Assembly: GCA_029948255.1 (NCBI GenBank)
Contig: JALIZF010001812.1
Coordinates: 124,001 to 188,000, forward strand
Origin: Telmatactis stephensoni
Taxonomy: Eukaryota > Cnidaria > Anthozoa > Actiniaria > Isophelliidae
DNA length: 64,000 nt
Direction of reading: 5' to 3'
The notes under the pieces are model-generated. The model saw only the letters and a list, made by a program, of their open reading frames with translations. It ran no database searches and had not been told where the DNA came from. The position numbers and the translations under genes are program-made. Positions 52,456 through 63,729 of the stretch are shown here, one piece after another; within the stretch, counting starts at the first letter, position 1, and every line of letters begins with the position of its first letter.

Positions 52456-55400
52456 TTACTTTCCACTTGCTCTTTGTATTAGCTCATCACAGATAGCTGT
52501 AAGTTCTTTATTTTCATTTATCTATAAGGCAAGAAGCAAATGTGAATTTGTACATAAAACGCAGTAAAAATACATTTAACTCAACAGAAAACAGCTAGCT
52601 TTAGCTAAGGTACAGTATAGAAAAGGGGTAGTCTCTTTTGCATCCAGTTACAGTGTTGTCTACACAAAAAGACTCCTCTTTGGGGTGGAGTCTTTCATAG
52701 CATGACAACACAAAAACCAGATGAGAAGGATGAAGAGAAGTTATATTACCTAGTTGTGATGTCACGATTTTCAAATAGAGGAGAATGAATGAAAGACTGA
52801 ATATTTGAATGGTTTACCTTTTGTTGAATGGCTTGTTCTAGACTTGCACACTTATTCTGTTCCTTTTTAAGAGCAGCTCTCATGACAGCCATTTCTGAAT
52901 CATTTGACCTGCGTACTCTGTTTATTTCTATATTTGCCCTAGAAGTAGTTCAAACAAATAGCGGTTTAATAATCAAGTCATTAAACTATCAAGTATTTCC
53001 CATCAAAAAAACAAACAAAAACACGGCAAAACAGGGAGTTGTTAGCAATCTAAATGGCAACAAGCAACACTCTCGCACGCGATAAAACTACTTTGGTTAA
53101 TAGAGTCGTTTTCGTATGAGTGGGAACACTGTACGGTTACGATACGGTTACGGCAGGAATTTCGAATGTTTTTATAGACATTACGGCACTGACACGGTTA
53201 CGGTACGGCGCGGTAAGTTTCCCACTCATACGAAAACGACTCTAAAGTCATTTTCGTATGAGTGGGAAACTTACCGTACCGTATCGTAACTGTACAAGTA
53301 TCATAGTTTCTATAAAAACATTCGAAATTCCTACTGTAACCGTATCGTATCGTAACCGTATAGTGTTCGCACTCATACGAAAACCACTCTAAAACGAGCG
53401 CAGGCACAAATGTTACGACGCAAGTGAGGAAAACAATTGTAGACGCAGCAAAATTACGTTGGCTAACAAAAAACTAGCGCCGGCGGAGCAAAATAACGTA
53501 CTAAAAAATCGAGCCCAGAAACGGTAAAATCACGCTGACAAAACCAAAGAGCGCGCGGCGCCGCAAATGCGTCACAAATGGCAAAAAAGGGCGCGCGCGG
53601 AAAACTCGTTAGCAACGTCACAATGCATTGTAGATTTTGGTAGCTACTTGCAAACAAGCGTCAATTTGGTCCGCAGTTGTTCAAAAGTTTTTTTAAACCG
53701 TCAAAAGGTAAGTAGCTCTAGGGGGAAAGATGAAAAGTTGGACGACTTCCAACAATTTCCCTTGAAAAGAAAGGAAACGATTTCCGTTTTCAGTTAAACA
53801 ATGAAAGAGTTTAGAGAACGAATGAACTACTTACGTTTCGATTTTTTCTTCTGCGTGTTTTTTGAGCATTTGATATTTTTCTCCGGATTTCCGAAGCTTT
53901 TCTTGGTAGTCTTGAGCGGCTTTTTTAAGTATTTCTTCATTCTAAACAAGAACATACTCAAACTTCAAGTTTACTGATAGCAAATTACAACAACTGACAT
54001 CGAACGGCCTTTTGTGGAGTGATGGCCGCGTAGATACTGTTAAGGCCCAGACACACGGTGCAACTTTTCCCGAAACATTTGCTGAAACATCGCGCGCAAC
54101 ACTGTTGTACCATGTGTCCAACACTGAAACATCTCGTGCAATGTTGCGCGCAACAGTTCTGGACAGTTGCAGAAGTAGAACTCGATCCTATTTCTGCGAC
54201 TGTTGCGCGCAACGTTTCGCGAAACACTGGAATGGGTGGACACACACTGCAACATTGTGTTGCGCGCGATGTTTCAGCAAATGTTTCAAGAAATGTTGCA
54301 CCGTGTGTCCGGGCCTTAAGTCAATTCTTACCTTTTTAAAGTTCTCCAGTGCACCTTTTATTTTCTCGTATCGTCGATGTAAATCAGAGAACGCCGTTTC
54401 GACTGAACTTAAGTCCGCTTGTAGCTAAAAATACCAAAATGTAACTGATCAATTCGTGAGAAATTTAATCAATCAAAGTAGAAAAAATAAGATGCAAGGA
54501 AAGTGATATGAGAACCGGAAGATAATTCTTTACCTGATCTCTTTCTTTTGTTATTTCGTTTTTCGATTCGTCGTTCATATTTTTATTCTTTTCTGCTGTT
54601 TCTGTAGCGAAGAATACAAAACAAAGTTAAATAAAAAGAGGAGAAATACGTCAACTAAGAAGATTGGAAGGAAGGAAGAAATGATGGCAGAAACGGAGGA
54701 ACGAGCGAAGAAAGGAAGGAAAGAAGAAAGGGAGGGTAGAACGGAAGGAAGGAACGAGGAAAAGAAAGAAGGAAGGAAGGGAGGGAGGGTGGAAAAGAAG
54801 GAATGGAAAGGGAAGGAAGGTAGAAAGAAAGGAAGCAAAGAAGAAAGAAAGGAACGGTCGAAGAAAGGTAGGAAAGAAAGAAGGACAAAACAAACGAAAA
54901 AAGGAAGGAAAGAAAGGGAGGGAGGAAGGAAAGAAGAGTATAACCTTACCGATCATTTCTGCCATTGTTCTCTCGTATTCTTTCATGACGGTTCTACATA
55001 AAGAAAAATTAAAATCACAACACTGTAGGTACAAAGAAAAAGCCAGAACGAGTTCCTTTACCTGAGTTCGTCATTTTCGCGTTTCAACTTTGCATTATTT
55101 TCGACTTCATTCTGTAGTTTGCTGAGTATCTCCTGGATCTCCATGTCTCTTAGTTGCGACTCTTCGTGAGTCTACAAAAATTAAAAGATGAGGTTATACA
55201 CAATTCCTAAGACCGATCCATGAGACACGATTTGTCGGCCCGATTTTTGATAAGCTTCGTATGGGTAAAGAAATAATCGGTGCGATGTGTTGCACACCCA
55301 GATTTTTTCGTATCGGGCCGAGTTTCAGTGAAAGGAACCACAAAGAAAATGACAAGTTCAACACCTTGGAACACATATCTCTTACATATCATACACCTTG

Positions 55401-58400
55401 AGGCATTAGTTTATGCCCGGTTCACTGAGCATGCTCATAGTATTTCGAGCTGTGTGATCCAACATCCCACATGGCTGGGTGACGTCCAGCACTATATTCA
55501 CTTTTCTCAGTGGGAATTTGACCAGTATCCAGTTCACCGTGCTGACGAGGCCCAACAAGGCCGAAACAGCTGTCCATGGTTTCTGGTTACTGGTCACATT
55601 TATACATATCTCTTAGTGTAGTTTTCAACTGTTTTAAGAGTATTTGATTAAAGATTAAAGATCGGGCCGACATCAAGAGACTATAATACTAAGAGAGCGA
55701 AACTCAGTATAATTGATGTCTGTGCGATGCTCGTGGCGGCTAAGGGTATTTTTAGTAACTGCGCCATCGCGCGCGCAAGGCTCTCAAACAATAGAATTTG
55801 ATTTTTGACGTGCGCGCGGACGGGACCGTTTGCTATCAGCTTTATTGTGGGAAATTACTACAAATAGCCATAGCCGCCGCGAACATCGCACAGACATCAA
55901 TACTGAGTTTTGCTATGTAGACCGGCCCATAAATTTAGCGCAAGGATGCCTAATTTGGTTAGTGATCGAACTAAGAGAGAAGTTCACCGTCCGACTTCCT
56001 CGTCACGATTGGAACATCCTCGTTTCACACTTTCTCTAATCTATGTAGCTTCAGGTTTGAATATCCGTGCATGGGACGTTGCACTCTTCGATGAAGGGAG
56101 GGGGAGGGGCCACCGTTTGTCCTCTGTAAGATCATTTTAAAGCGAAGGGGTACTGCTTTTTTGCATCTGGTGTTGCCGTTTCAACGCAAAGTCAAAGTTG
56201 AGTCGTTGCGCGTTTACCATAACGCGAAAAGTCATGCTTGCGTTTAATACGCGCATCGCCAGATGCAAAAATGCAGGCCGGGTGATTATGAAGTTGACAA
56301 TATTGACAACGATAGCTATAATAACAGTGATGACAACAGTTGTCTTGAAAACAGGAGGAAACGTGCGTGGGGGTTTCCAAGACTGAAGGTTTACTCTTCA
56401 CTCATTGATGTTAATTACACTCTAATTGGTAGATAATTACATATTCTATTAATGACATCATAGATTTCTAATTGCTGGATTTCTGACAGCTGTTGAATCT
56501 CATTATCTGCTTCAAATGGTGGTCAAACATTGACCACCAGGTGCTCTCAACCAGAGAATATTCTATTGAAAACTTGTTTTTCAGCTGATGAGAATTCCAA
56601 CAAGACTGAAATTGAAGTCGTATGAAACCCAGCAATTATCTAAACAGGAAACCCAATATATCTATGACAACAGTGATGGTTTAATGATCACGATAGATTG
56701 CATGCACTTAATCCGTGAAACAAACACTACTAATAAGTAGTAAATAGTGTTGATTAGACAATAGGAAACACAGGAATTACCATAATTTAGCACTATTTTG
56801 TACTATTTATGTTTCACGGATTAAGTGCGTTCACTCTATTATCAATTTATTATCAAATAAAACACAGTGTGATACCTGTTTTAAAAGAGCTTCACGCTCC
56901 TTTTTGACTGCGACTTCTATATCACTTTTACTGTAGAGAAGAGGCTGCATAGAGAGACAAGCATAAATGTATTAATTAACTACGGCATTAAAATAGTTAA
57001 TTGGAAGTCACTGTACATGTCTAAGGAACGGAAACTCGCAAAATTGGAAGAGAATAGAGAATAGGCTGAGGGAGAGACAAGCATGAATGTATCAATTACC
57101 TACGGCATTAAAATAGTTGGAAGTGACTGTACATGTGTAAGGAATGGAAGCTCGCCAAATGGGAAGGGAATATAGAGAATAGAGAATAGGCTGATGGAGA
57201 GACAAACACGAATGTATCAATTAACGACGACATTGAAATGGATAGAAGCCATATAAGTGTCGATAGAAGTGTAAGGAATGAAAGCTCGCACAAGCTGGGA
57301 AGCCATCATAACCTCCCCCTCCCCTCCCCCCATGAAAAACTACGTGACTTCTATATTACTTTACGGAAGAGAATTGGCTGCATGCAAAGACAAACATGAA
57401 TGTATTAATTAACGACGGCATTAAAACAGTTGGAAGCCATCAAAGTGTCAACACAAGTGCAATGAATGAAAGCTCGCACAAACTGGGAAGTCATTACAGC
57501 TTCCCCTCCCTTCCATGAAAAAGATTCTAAACCTACGTGGCTTCCGTATGTCATTTTACAGAAGAATACAGGCTGCACGCAAAGAAAAACATGAGTGTAT
57601 CAATTAACGACGGCATTAAAACAGTTGGAAGCCATGCAAGTGTCATTACAAGTGAAAGAAATGAAAGCTCGCACTGGCTGGGAAGTCATTATACCCTCTC
57701 TTCCCATTAAAGATTCTAAAACCTACGTGACTTCCGTACATCACTTTTACTGTAGATAATCAGGCCGATGGAGAGACAAACACGAATATATCAATTAACG
57801 ACGGCATTACAACAGTTGGAAGCCATCCAAGTGTTAGTATGGAATGGAAACTTGCACTAAAAGGGAAACCATACAAGTGCAAGGAATGAACTCATTGGGA
57901 AGCCATTTGAAACCCCATGAAAACGTTTCTAAAACGCAATGTATTTCATAATTACCCCTCAGAAAAACATCAGGCGCCTTCTGTATATACGCCTGTGAAG
58001 AGGCGGCTTAGATTAAGTATTAAATAAACATTTAAAATTCAGTTTACATTTCAATAATACTGAATAAATAAGAAATGAAATTACGACAGAGAATACTGAT
58101 GTTTTCTTAGCACCTGAAATGATTATAAAGCAGCGACAAAACAAAATTTTTTCGTTGCAAGATGTTCTAAATTTTAATATATCTACTATTTACTTTTAAC
58201 AATACTTCACTGCATTGAATATTTTTTGGTAAGAACAGTAAATTTAGAAGGATTGTTAATGAATTTGATATATTCACTATTTTCAGTAAAATTTCTGTAA
58301 AACGATGCAACAAAAACTTTCTTTTTGATCAAAATACCTAAATTAACAAAGCACATCAATTCGAGGATGAGAGTATAATGACCTATCAGCACTAATTCCA

Positions 58401-61400
58401 CAGTTTTTGTTATAAGAACGCGATCACAAAAGCAGTTTATTTTCCACAATATAAAGAACGCCAACTCTATTATGAATAACTTAAAAAGAAACATGTACAA
58501 AAATATCCATATTTGTACAAGTTGTCAAGGAAGAGTAAACGTCAACAAAGATTACAGAGTACCTTAAATTATAAATAAAAAATCTTTAGAACGCTCGCTA
58601 CTCGAGTTTATAAGTATTATGAAGAAGTCAAAAATGATATTTTCTTCTTTCCTATAGAATCTTCCATCGCTAGGCGAGTTTTCATTTCGATATAACTGTA
58701 TTCTTTGAGACGAAAGCTCAAGAAGTCAGTGACTCAGAGGCTAAAGGAAGGAACAGCTGAAATAAAAAATGGGAAATTTTGTATTTTGCATTTCTCTACC
58801 TAAAGAATGATAAAAATAATACCAAAGAAGCAGTATTTTGAGTACTGTAATATTTGAAGTAATTAAACACCCACAAACACTTCATGCTTCTCTGCACTGG
58901 CACCTTGTTGTAGGACAACAAGAACAAGGAAGATGTTTCAACACAATTCCAGACAAATCCTTCACTTGACAAATATTTCAGAGATATTCATCTTCGGACT
59001 AGGAAAAAAACTTGCTCACTGTTGCGAAATGAATTTCATTATTGAGAAATTTGTAAAAATACTGCGGTCATTTCGACTTCGAAGTTTTTATCGTACTTGA
59101 CAAGCACTGTCAGGCTTCAAAAAATATTTTTCCGAAGGGGAAAATTGATGAAAAATCTAGAGGAGAAAAAGCATGTCTTCCGTACCAAATTCATTTCGGA
59201 ATTTGACAATTTCTATCAAAAATTCGATCCATAAAAGCTTCAATTTAGAGATTACGTAAAAGAATTCATGTCTTGGTTAAATTCAAAATTCTTCACGCAT
59301 TTTCGAAATGATATTTTTTAAGTGAAGTGAAAAATGTAAGAAAACTCGATCGATTTTGCGGTCGTTTATGAGCGATCGTTTGAATTCGCCTTTAAACGTC
59401 TTGTTTCGTCTCGACAGACTAAAGCTTAGTTCAATATCTCTAGATAACTAACCTTGAAAAACACGGTCTTCAGTACTACATGATTCTGATTATTTCTCGC
59501 ATCCAACACTTCCGCTGTCTCGCTAAAATCCCTGTAGAAAATGTCCGCTTTTTCATTGAATTTCAACTGCGGCCTTCTATGTTAATTTCACAGAGATCGA
59601 TTTCTGTTCCTCAAAAATATGTGCCTTCAAAACAACTGACCCATTATCAGTTATGCATGCAAATGAAGAGATTTTCGATTTACCATGTGACTGTAGATTT
59701 GCATAATTATCAAAGTAATATATATTGATGAAGTTGACGTCTAGGTGGAAAAAAAAAAAAAAACGGTTGGAATTACAAAATCATTAACTCCATCCTCTAC
59801 AATAACCGAATGAAATGAGCTTCACAAGTGAAGGTTCTAGCAACAATCACGAGTTTTCAAATATAAAAATAATGTCAAAATTACAAGTTTTTCGGGTCAC
59901 AAAGAGATTAAAACAGACAGATTCTCAAGCCACAGGATATTAAAATTTATCGAACGAAATTAGAAAGGATTACCTCACTGGTTTCGGGAAAACCGAAGCA
60001 CACGAACCAACGTAAGTATCGCCATACTAATGCCATATTATACGAACAATAGAAATCATAGCCAGGCTTTGTGATTGAAGCCATATACCACCTGGTACTA
60101 GACCTGTAGCACACATACTCTAGCGGGTAGTGTATATAAAATATGATGATGCTTGGAGAAGAAGCAATTCTAACTAAACCACAACTCCACTATAACGACC
60201 TTACTGGAAAGACGACAAATTGGTCGACTTAGCGGGATTCTTAGGCCTCAAAGAGCGATATGTATGTGAAACTAATAGTGTATACAAGTATGAAACAAGG
60301 AGTAGAGCACTTCAAACTAGGGCACACCCCCACTATAACGACTTTACTGGAAAAACGACAAATTGGTCGACTTAGTGGGGTTCTACAGCAAGAGAAATGT
60401 GTGTGATACCAAAAGTGTATACAAATATGAAGAAAGTAGGAGAACACTTAAAATGGAGCACAACTCCACTATAACGACCTCCCCCATGGAAGGACAATTT
60501 AGTCAACTTAGTGGGGTTTGTAAGCGAACGTATGCGACACTGATAGTGTATACAAATATGCAGTGAAGAATCTAGGAGTAGAGTTCTTAAAAATAGAGCA
60601 CAACCCCACTATAACGACCTCCTGGATAGGTATTAATGTATCATTCTTATCTCCCAAATAATCACAGAATCTTGGTTGCAATGATCTTGAAAATAGTTTT
60701 CGTCATCGAAAACAATTATAAAAGATCACGTGGTGTAGAGCTTTCTCTCTCTCGAAGAGGACACGCCCCATAAAACGGCAGTAAAAAAGCCATCCCTGAA
60801 AGGAAGACGGACACCTGCTCTTTCTCTGTACCCAAACTTTCTGGAAAGAAGACGTCTCTCAAAGAAGAAAGGAAGACGCCTCTTAAAGACCCTAAGAGCT
60901 GGTGCCACCTTGGAGTTCAAAATATTTTCCCTTTTTCTGACATGTTTGACAAATCAGACACTATACATCAACAAACACTAATCCTCAATTTGACAGCTAT
61001 TGGAAGAACCATTGAAGAGTAGTTCTTGTGTAAACTTTATTGTAAGTTGAAATTCAATCACGTCCGTATCGAGATATTCAAAAAGTGTGGTAATTTTTGA
61101 TATGACGATCTGAAGGCAACCACTTAGGCATTCCAAAATTTTTATCAAAATGGAAATACGTTAAAGAATACTGCAGTTTAAGATTTTTTGTTTTGTTTTG
61201 TTTTTGTTTTTGGCCAAATAGAATTCTTCTGATTTTAGTTATTAGGCTAGATTTTGTTGGGTTGTGAAGGTTTGTCAGTTTAAATGAATAAACTTATAAG
61301 CGAAAAAAAAGTGTTAAAAGGTTTAAACGGCCGGACAAAACTTGTAACACACATATATATAACGATCAAATGATTGATATCTTTACACTACAGTATCAGC

Positions 61401-63729
61401 AGAACAAAAGAAAGTTATCTTTTAATAAAGCTGGCTAAAGTTATTTAATGAGTTATACATTTCCTTATCAAACACACGGAACATAAATTAATTGTTTTTA
61501 TAGAAACGAACGAAGACTAGACATAGACTTGCCGGCTTGTTTTATTGTGACGGAAAACAAGGCTTTCAAGACGAAAAGCAACTAGATCAAAAAAATGATA
61601 CTGTTTTATTTATACCACGCACTGATTTGCAATTGCTGTTCTTGCTTGATACGCATCCAAAACTATCAGTAATATTATTGAGACTTCAAAAGTGATCCCA
61701 TTAATACCAATAGCAACTGTTAACCCACTCTTTATTTTCACTAGCGACGCAAACGGTCCGTTTTCAAGCACAAGAAAAGGGAAACTTTTTTATCATTTTG
61801 CTTGCGCAAGTTTATACTTGCGTCGTAGTGAAAAACCAGGCCTTAGTAATGATCATCGTCACCACCCAACTGTACCGTGCGAAGACCGTGTCAGTGCCGT
61901 AATGTCTATAAAAACATTCCAATTTCCCGCCGTAACCGTACCGTGCGGTGACCGTGCCGTTGTCGCAAAATTCGAATATTCTTATAGACATTACGGCACT
62001 TACACGGTCACGGTACGGCGCGGTGAGTTTCCCATTCGTACAAAAAACGCTCTATAATCCGGTTATGAAATAAAGTACGGTAAAGTAGCTGAAACCTTAT
62101 GACAAAAAAAGATACTTGTCACGGAAACACCCGACAACACGTAGCCCGGACTTTCATGACTAAATACACAGACTGAAACTTTCTTAATTACTAATTATTA
62201 TTAATTATTATTTATTATTAATTATTATTAATTAATTATTATTAATTAATTATTATTAATTAATTATTAATAATTATTAATTAATTAATTATTATTATTA
62301 TTATTAATTTTTATTATTATTAATCAATTATTATTAATGGCTTTGTAATGGGAAACCTCTGGTTCAACAAAAAGCAATGCAATATCATGATACTTAGAAC
62401 CTAACCTAAACCATTGTCTAATGAATTTAAGGCGAAACTTTGGCGTCCATGTTATAGTTTGAAAATGACTTGAAACTCAGTGAGACCTATGTATACGGCA
62501 CCAATAATCACCATGAAGCAATATTTTCTTCACATCCAAAAGAGACAGATAGAATTGTCAAAGTTTTTAGCACCTAAAGGATGAGTGAATGACGTCATTA
62601 TGACGTCGATTACTCAGCCCTATTGTTCTTTTAGGTTTTAAAAATTTCTCTCTGATAATGAGCTTAAAATGTAGACTTTTTTGTTGGAGAATAGCTAGTT
62701 ATTTAACTATATTAATCTTCTATAGAAATAACCAGATTCCAATTTTCACCGATTTTCATCCAAGTGGGTCTTTAAGTATATTTTTGGCGTTGAAATACTA
62801 CTGTCAAATATCTTTTAGTGTTTTTCCTTTACAATTATCCTAAATCAGTCATTTTCAAAAAGCGTGATGACCCCAAGAACACTGCTTTATTTTAGCGAAC
62901 GTGGTGATTTCTAGCTGTTTCCTTCCTACAACGCATCTATACCATTATTAATAATAAAATAATGGCAGTTACTTTATCGCTGCGCTCGTGATTCCACTTG
63001 AGTTTTGAACATTTCATGACGTCAAGAGTGTGTCAATAAGAGGACAGACAACTCAAAACCATCTTCAATTCGTTTTTTACAATTATTTGAGATAAAAGTT
63101 AAAAAATCCTTTTCAAAACAGAATGAGCGCGCGCGCCGAAACGCGTCAGCAGTGTGTCTGTCTTCTTATTGACAAACTCTAATCAACCAATCACATCGCG
63201 AGTATCAAGTGTTGTAAAATTAACAAAATGAAGCGGATGGTTTTGAGTTGTCTGTCCTCTTATTGACACACTCTTGACGTCATGAAATGTTCAGAACTCA
63301 AGTGGAATCACGAACGCAGCGAGGGATTTTTTGGTTATGGTCTAATCGAAAATCCTAAAATTTGCTTGAAAGGTACTAGTATAATCTTGGCAAAAACTGA
63401 TCTAGTTTGCCAATAAATCAGTTCGGAGTTAGGGTATATCTTGCTCAATGTCGATCGATTGCACGTAATACATTCTTGAGAGTTTTGGTAAAACCCCCTT
63501 TGTTTGAGAATATCCCGGGGATTCGAGACTGCCGTTGAGCAATACTGGTCTATTTGCGTTACTGCAGTACAAGCTCACATCGTATACGCGAGACTTGAAA
63601 ACGAAACATTTCAAAACGAATGTATACTAGTTAGTAAAGCATACCTGTACTAAGCTGGAATCGTCTTCTTTGTTTGACTTCGGTTGTGGTGCAGGAGTTG
63701 CTTCTTCACGATCAACCGGATGGAGCGCC
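52456..63729 (-). CDS. TACC: Transforming acidic coiled-coil (TACC) protein, C-terminal part; 5' end outside window
   Basis: TACC proteins act with XMAP215/chTOG and, in several animals, clathrin or Aurora A to stabilise centrosomal and spindle microtubules. The conserved C-terminal TACC coiled coil is encoded by nine visible exons: 63729-63645, 56944-56876, 55171-55062, 54993-54950, 54601-54534, 54424-54332, 53941-53835, 52938-52818 and 52521-52456. All phases agree, giving 253 residues to the stop. Recognition motifs: PLLYSKSDIEVAVKKEREAL, VMKEYERTMAEMIE, FSDLHRRYEKIKGALENFKK, NEEILKKAAQDYQEKLRKSG, KYQMLKKHAEEKIETANIEI, MAVMRAALKKEQNKCASLEQ and NENKELTAICDELIQRASGK. The heptad-rich pattern fits one long parallel coiled coil. 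The first visible exon is Pro/Glu-rich linker; the variable N-terminal half must lie beyond 64 kb. Which TACC paralogue it represents cannot be said; cnidarians probably have a single gene. Introns are full of repeats. Confidence 0.93.
53103..53243. mobile_element. MITE with AGAGTCGTTTTCGTATGAGT ends, copy 1 (TACC intron)
   Basis: Arms of about 25 bp (agagtcgttttcgtatgagt / actcatacgaaaacgactct). The core contains inverted 'ggttacgatacggttacgg' and 'acacggttacggtacggcgc' words. Confidence 0.7.
53246..53390. mobile_element. Same family, copy 2, directly adjacent
   Basis: Starts 'agtcattttcgtatgagtgg', ends 'actcatacgaaaaccactct'. Only about 2 bp separate it from copy 1. A more diverged relative is at 61855-62054. 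Confidence 0.65.
54044..54315. mobile_element. 272-bp MITE with TTAA target duplication (TACC intron)
   Basis: Ends GGCCCAGACACACGGTGCAA and the inverted 'ttgcaccgtgtgtccgggcc', each flanked by TTAA (54040-54043 and 54316-54319). TTAA duplication is the mark of piggyBac-type and some Kolobok elements. The interior is a nest of 'gttgcgcgcaac' palindromes. Diverged relatives lie at 36725-36850 and 40690-40770. Confidence 0.8.
54660..54938. repeat. 280-bp GGAA/GAAA purine tract in a TACC intron
   Basis: Almost only A and G on the plus strand, composed of GGAA, GAAA and GGGA words. It lies between two coding exons only about 350 bp apart and fills most of that intron. It creates false open frames on both strands. 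Confidence 0.9.
55672..55915. mobile_element. Foldback MITE, second copy of the 12.46-kb family
   Basis: The left end 'gcgaaactcagtat' and right end 'atactgagttttgc' are inverted, followed inside by 'tgatgtctgtgcgatgctcg' and its inverse. Lies in a TACC intron. Confidence 0.7.
56696..56836. mobile_element. 141-bp GAGTGAT-family MITE next to a TACC splice site
   Basis: The left end GATTGCATGCACTTAATCCG pairs with 'cggattaagtgcgttcactc', flanked by TA. Its right tip lies about 40 bp from the donor site of TACC exon 56944-56876. Confidence 0.7.
56930..57930. repeat. Tandem array that includes a TACC exon edge
   Basis: About six diverged units of roughly 120-200 bp share, in order, 'ggctg-atg-agagacaaac', 'gaatgtat-aattaacgacgg', 'cattaaaacagttggaagcc' and 'gaaagctcgca'. 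Several units also carry a version of the first ~25 bp of the adjacent exon and its acceptor (tatatcacttttactgtaga). The array lies in the 6.7-kb intron just upstream of that exon. Confidence 0.75.
57931..60170. other. TACC intron sequence, no exon or element recognised
   Basis: AT-rich. A donor-like site near 59453 (minus) follows an open segment of about 40 codons (59461-59580) that lacks an in-frame ATG. It could be an untranslated alternative first exon, but nothing confirms it. Confidence 0.4.
60172..60636. repeat. ~140-bp tandem repeat built of pogo-like ends
   Basis: The word 'cactataacgacc' recurs near 60188, 60331, 60467 and 60607. Each unit also has the inverse-like 'gtcgacttagtggggtt' about 40 bp later and 'gtgtatacaaatatga' further on. 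Confidence 0.75.
60640..61734. other. TACC intron sequence, nothing recognised
   Basis: Short repeats of 'gaaagaagacg-ctctcaaag' (60780-60900) and T-rich runs near 61180. No exon is supported. Confidence 0.35.
61735..61845. mobile_element. Short foldback element (CACTA-GACGCAA arms)
   Basis: 'ttttcactagcgacgcaa' and 'ttgcgtcgtagtgaaaaacc' are inverted around 'aagggaaactttttta'. The same words flank the 54-bp minisatellite near 32.64-32.72 kb. Confidence 0.5.
61855..62054. mobile_element. Diverged MITE of the 53.1-kb family
   Basis: Shares 'ttatagacattacggcact', 'acggtacggcgcggt' and 'gagtttcccattcgtac' with the 53.1-53.4 kb pair. The right end 'aacgctctat' is recognisable; the left end is eroded. 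Confidence 0.6.
62185..62340. repeat. (ATTA)n simple repeat
   Basis: Irregular ATTATT/AATTAATT repeat, about 155 bp. Confidence 0.9.
62977..63322. mobile_element. Foldback element with ~100-bp arms in a TACC intron
   Basis: The left arm (62977-63082, containing 'ctcgtgattccacttgag') is inverted almost base for base at 63232-63322 (containing 'ctcaagtggaatcacgaa'). The ~150-bp loop carries a third, partial copy of the inner arm (tgtgtctgtcttcttattga). No coding frame. Confidence 0.75.

Noticed and set aside
54651..55034. 127-aa Ser/Phe/Pro-rich minus ORF and a plus-strand Lys/Glu/Gly ORF
   Set aside because: Translation of the GGAA tract; the only real coding inside is TACC exon 54993-54950.
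59453..59580. Additional TACC coding exon
   Set aside because: There is a donor-like site, but no in-frame ATG, no clear acceptor and no resemblance to TACC; at most an untranslated first exon.
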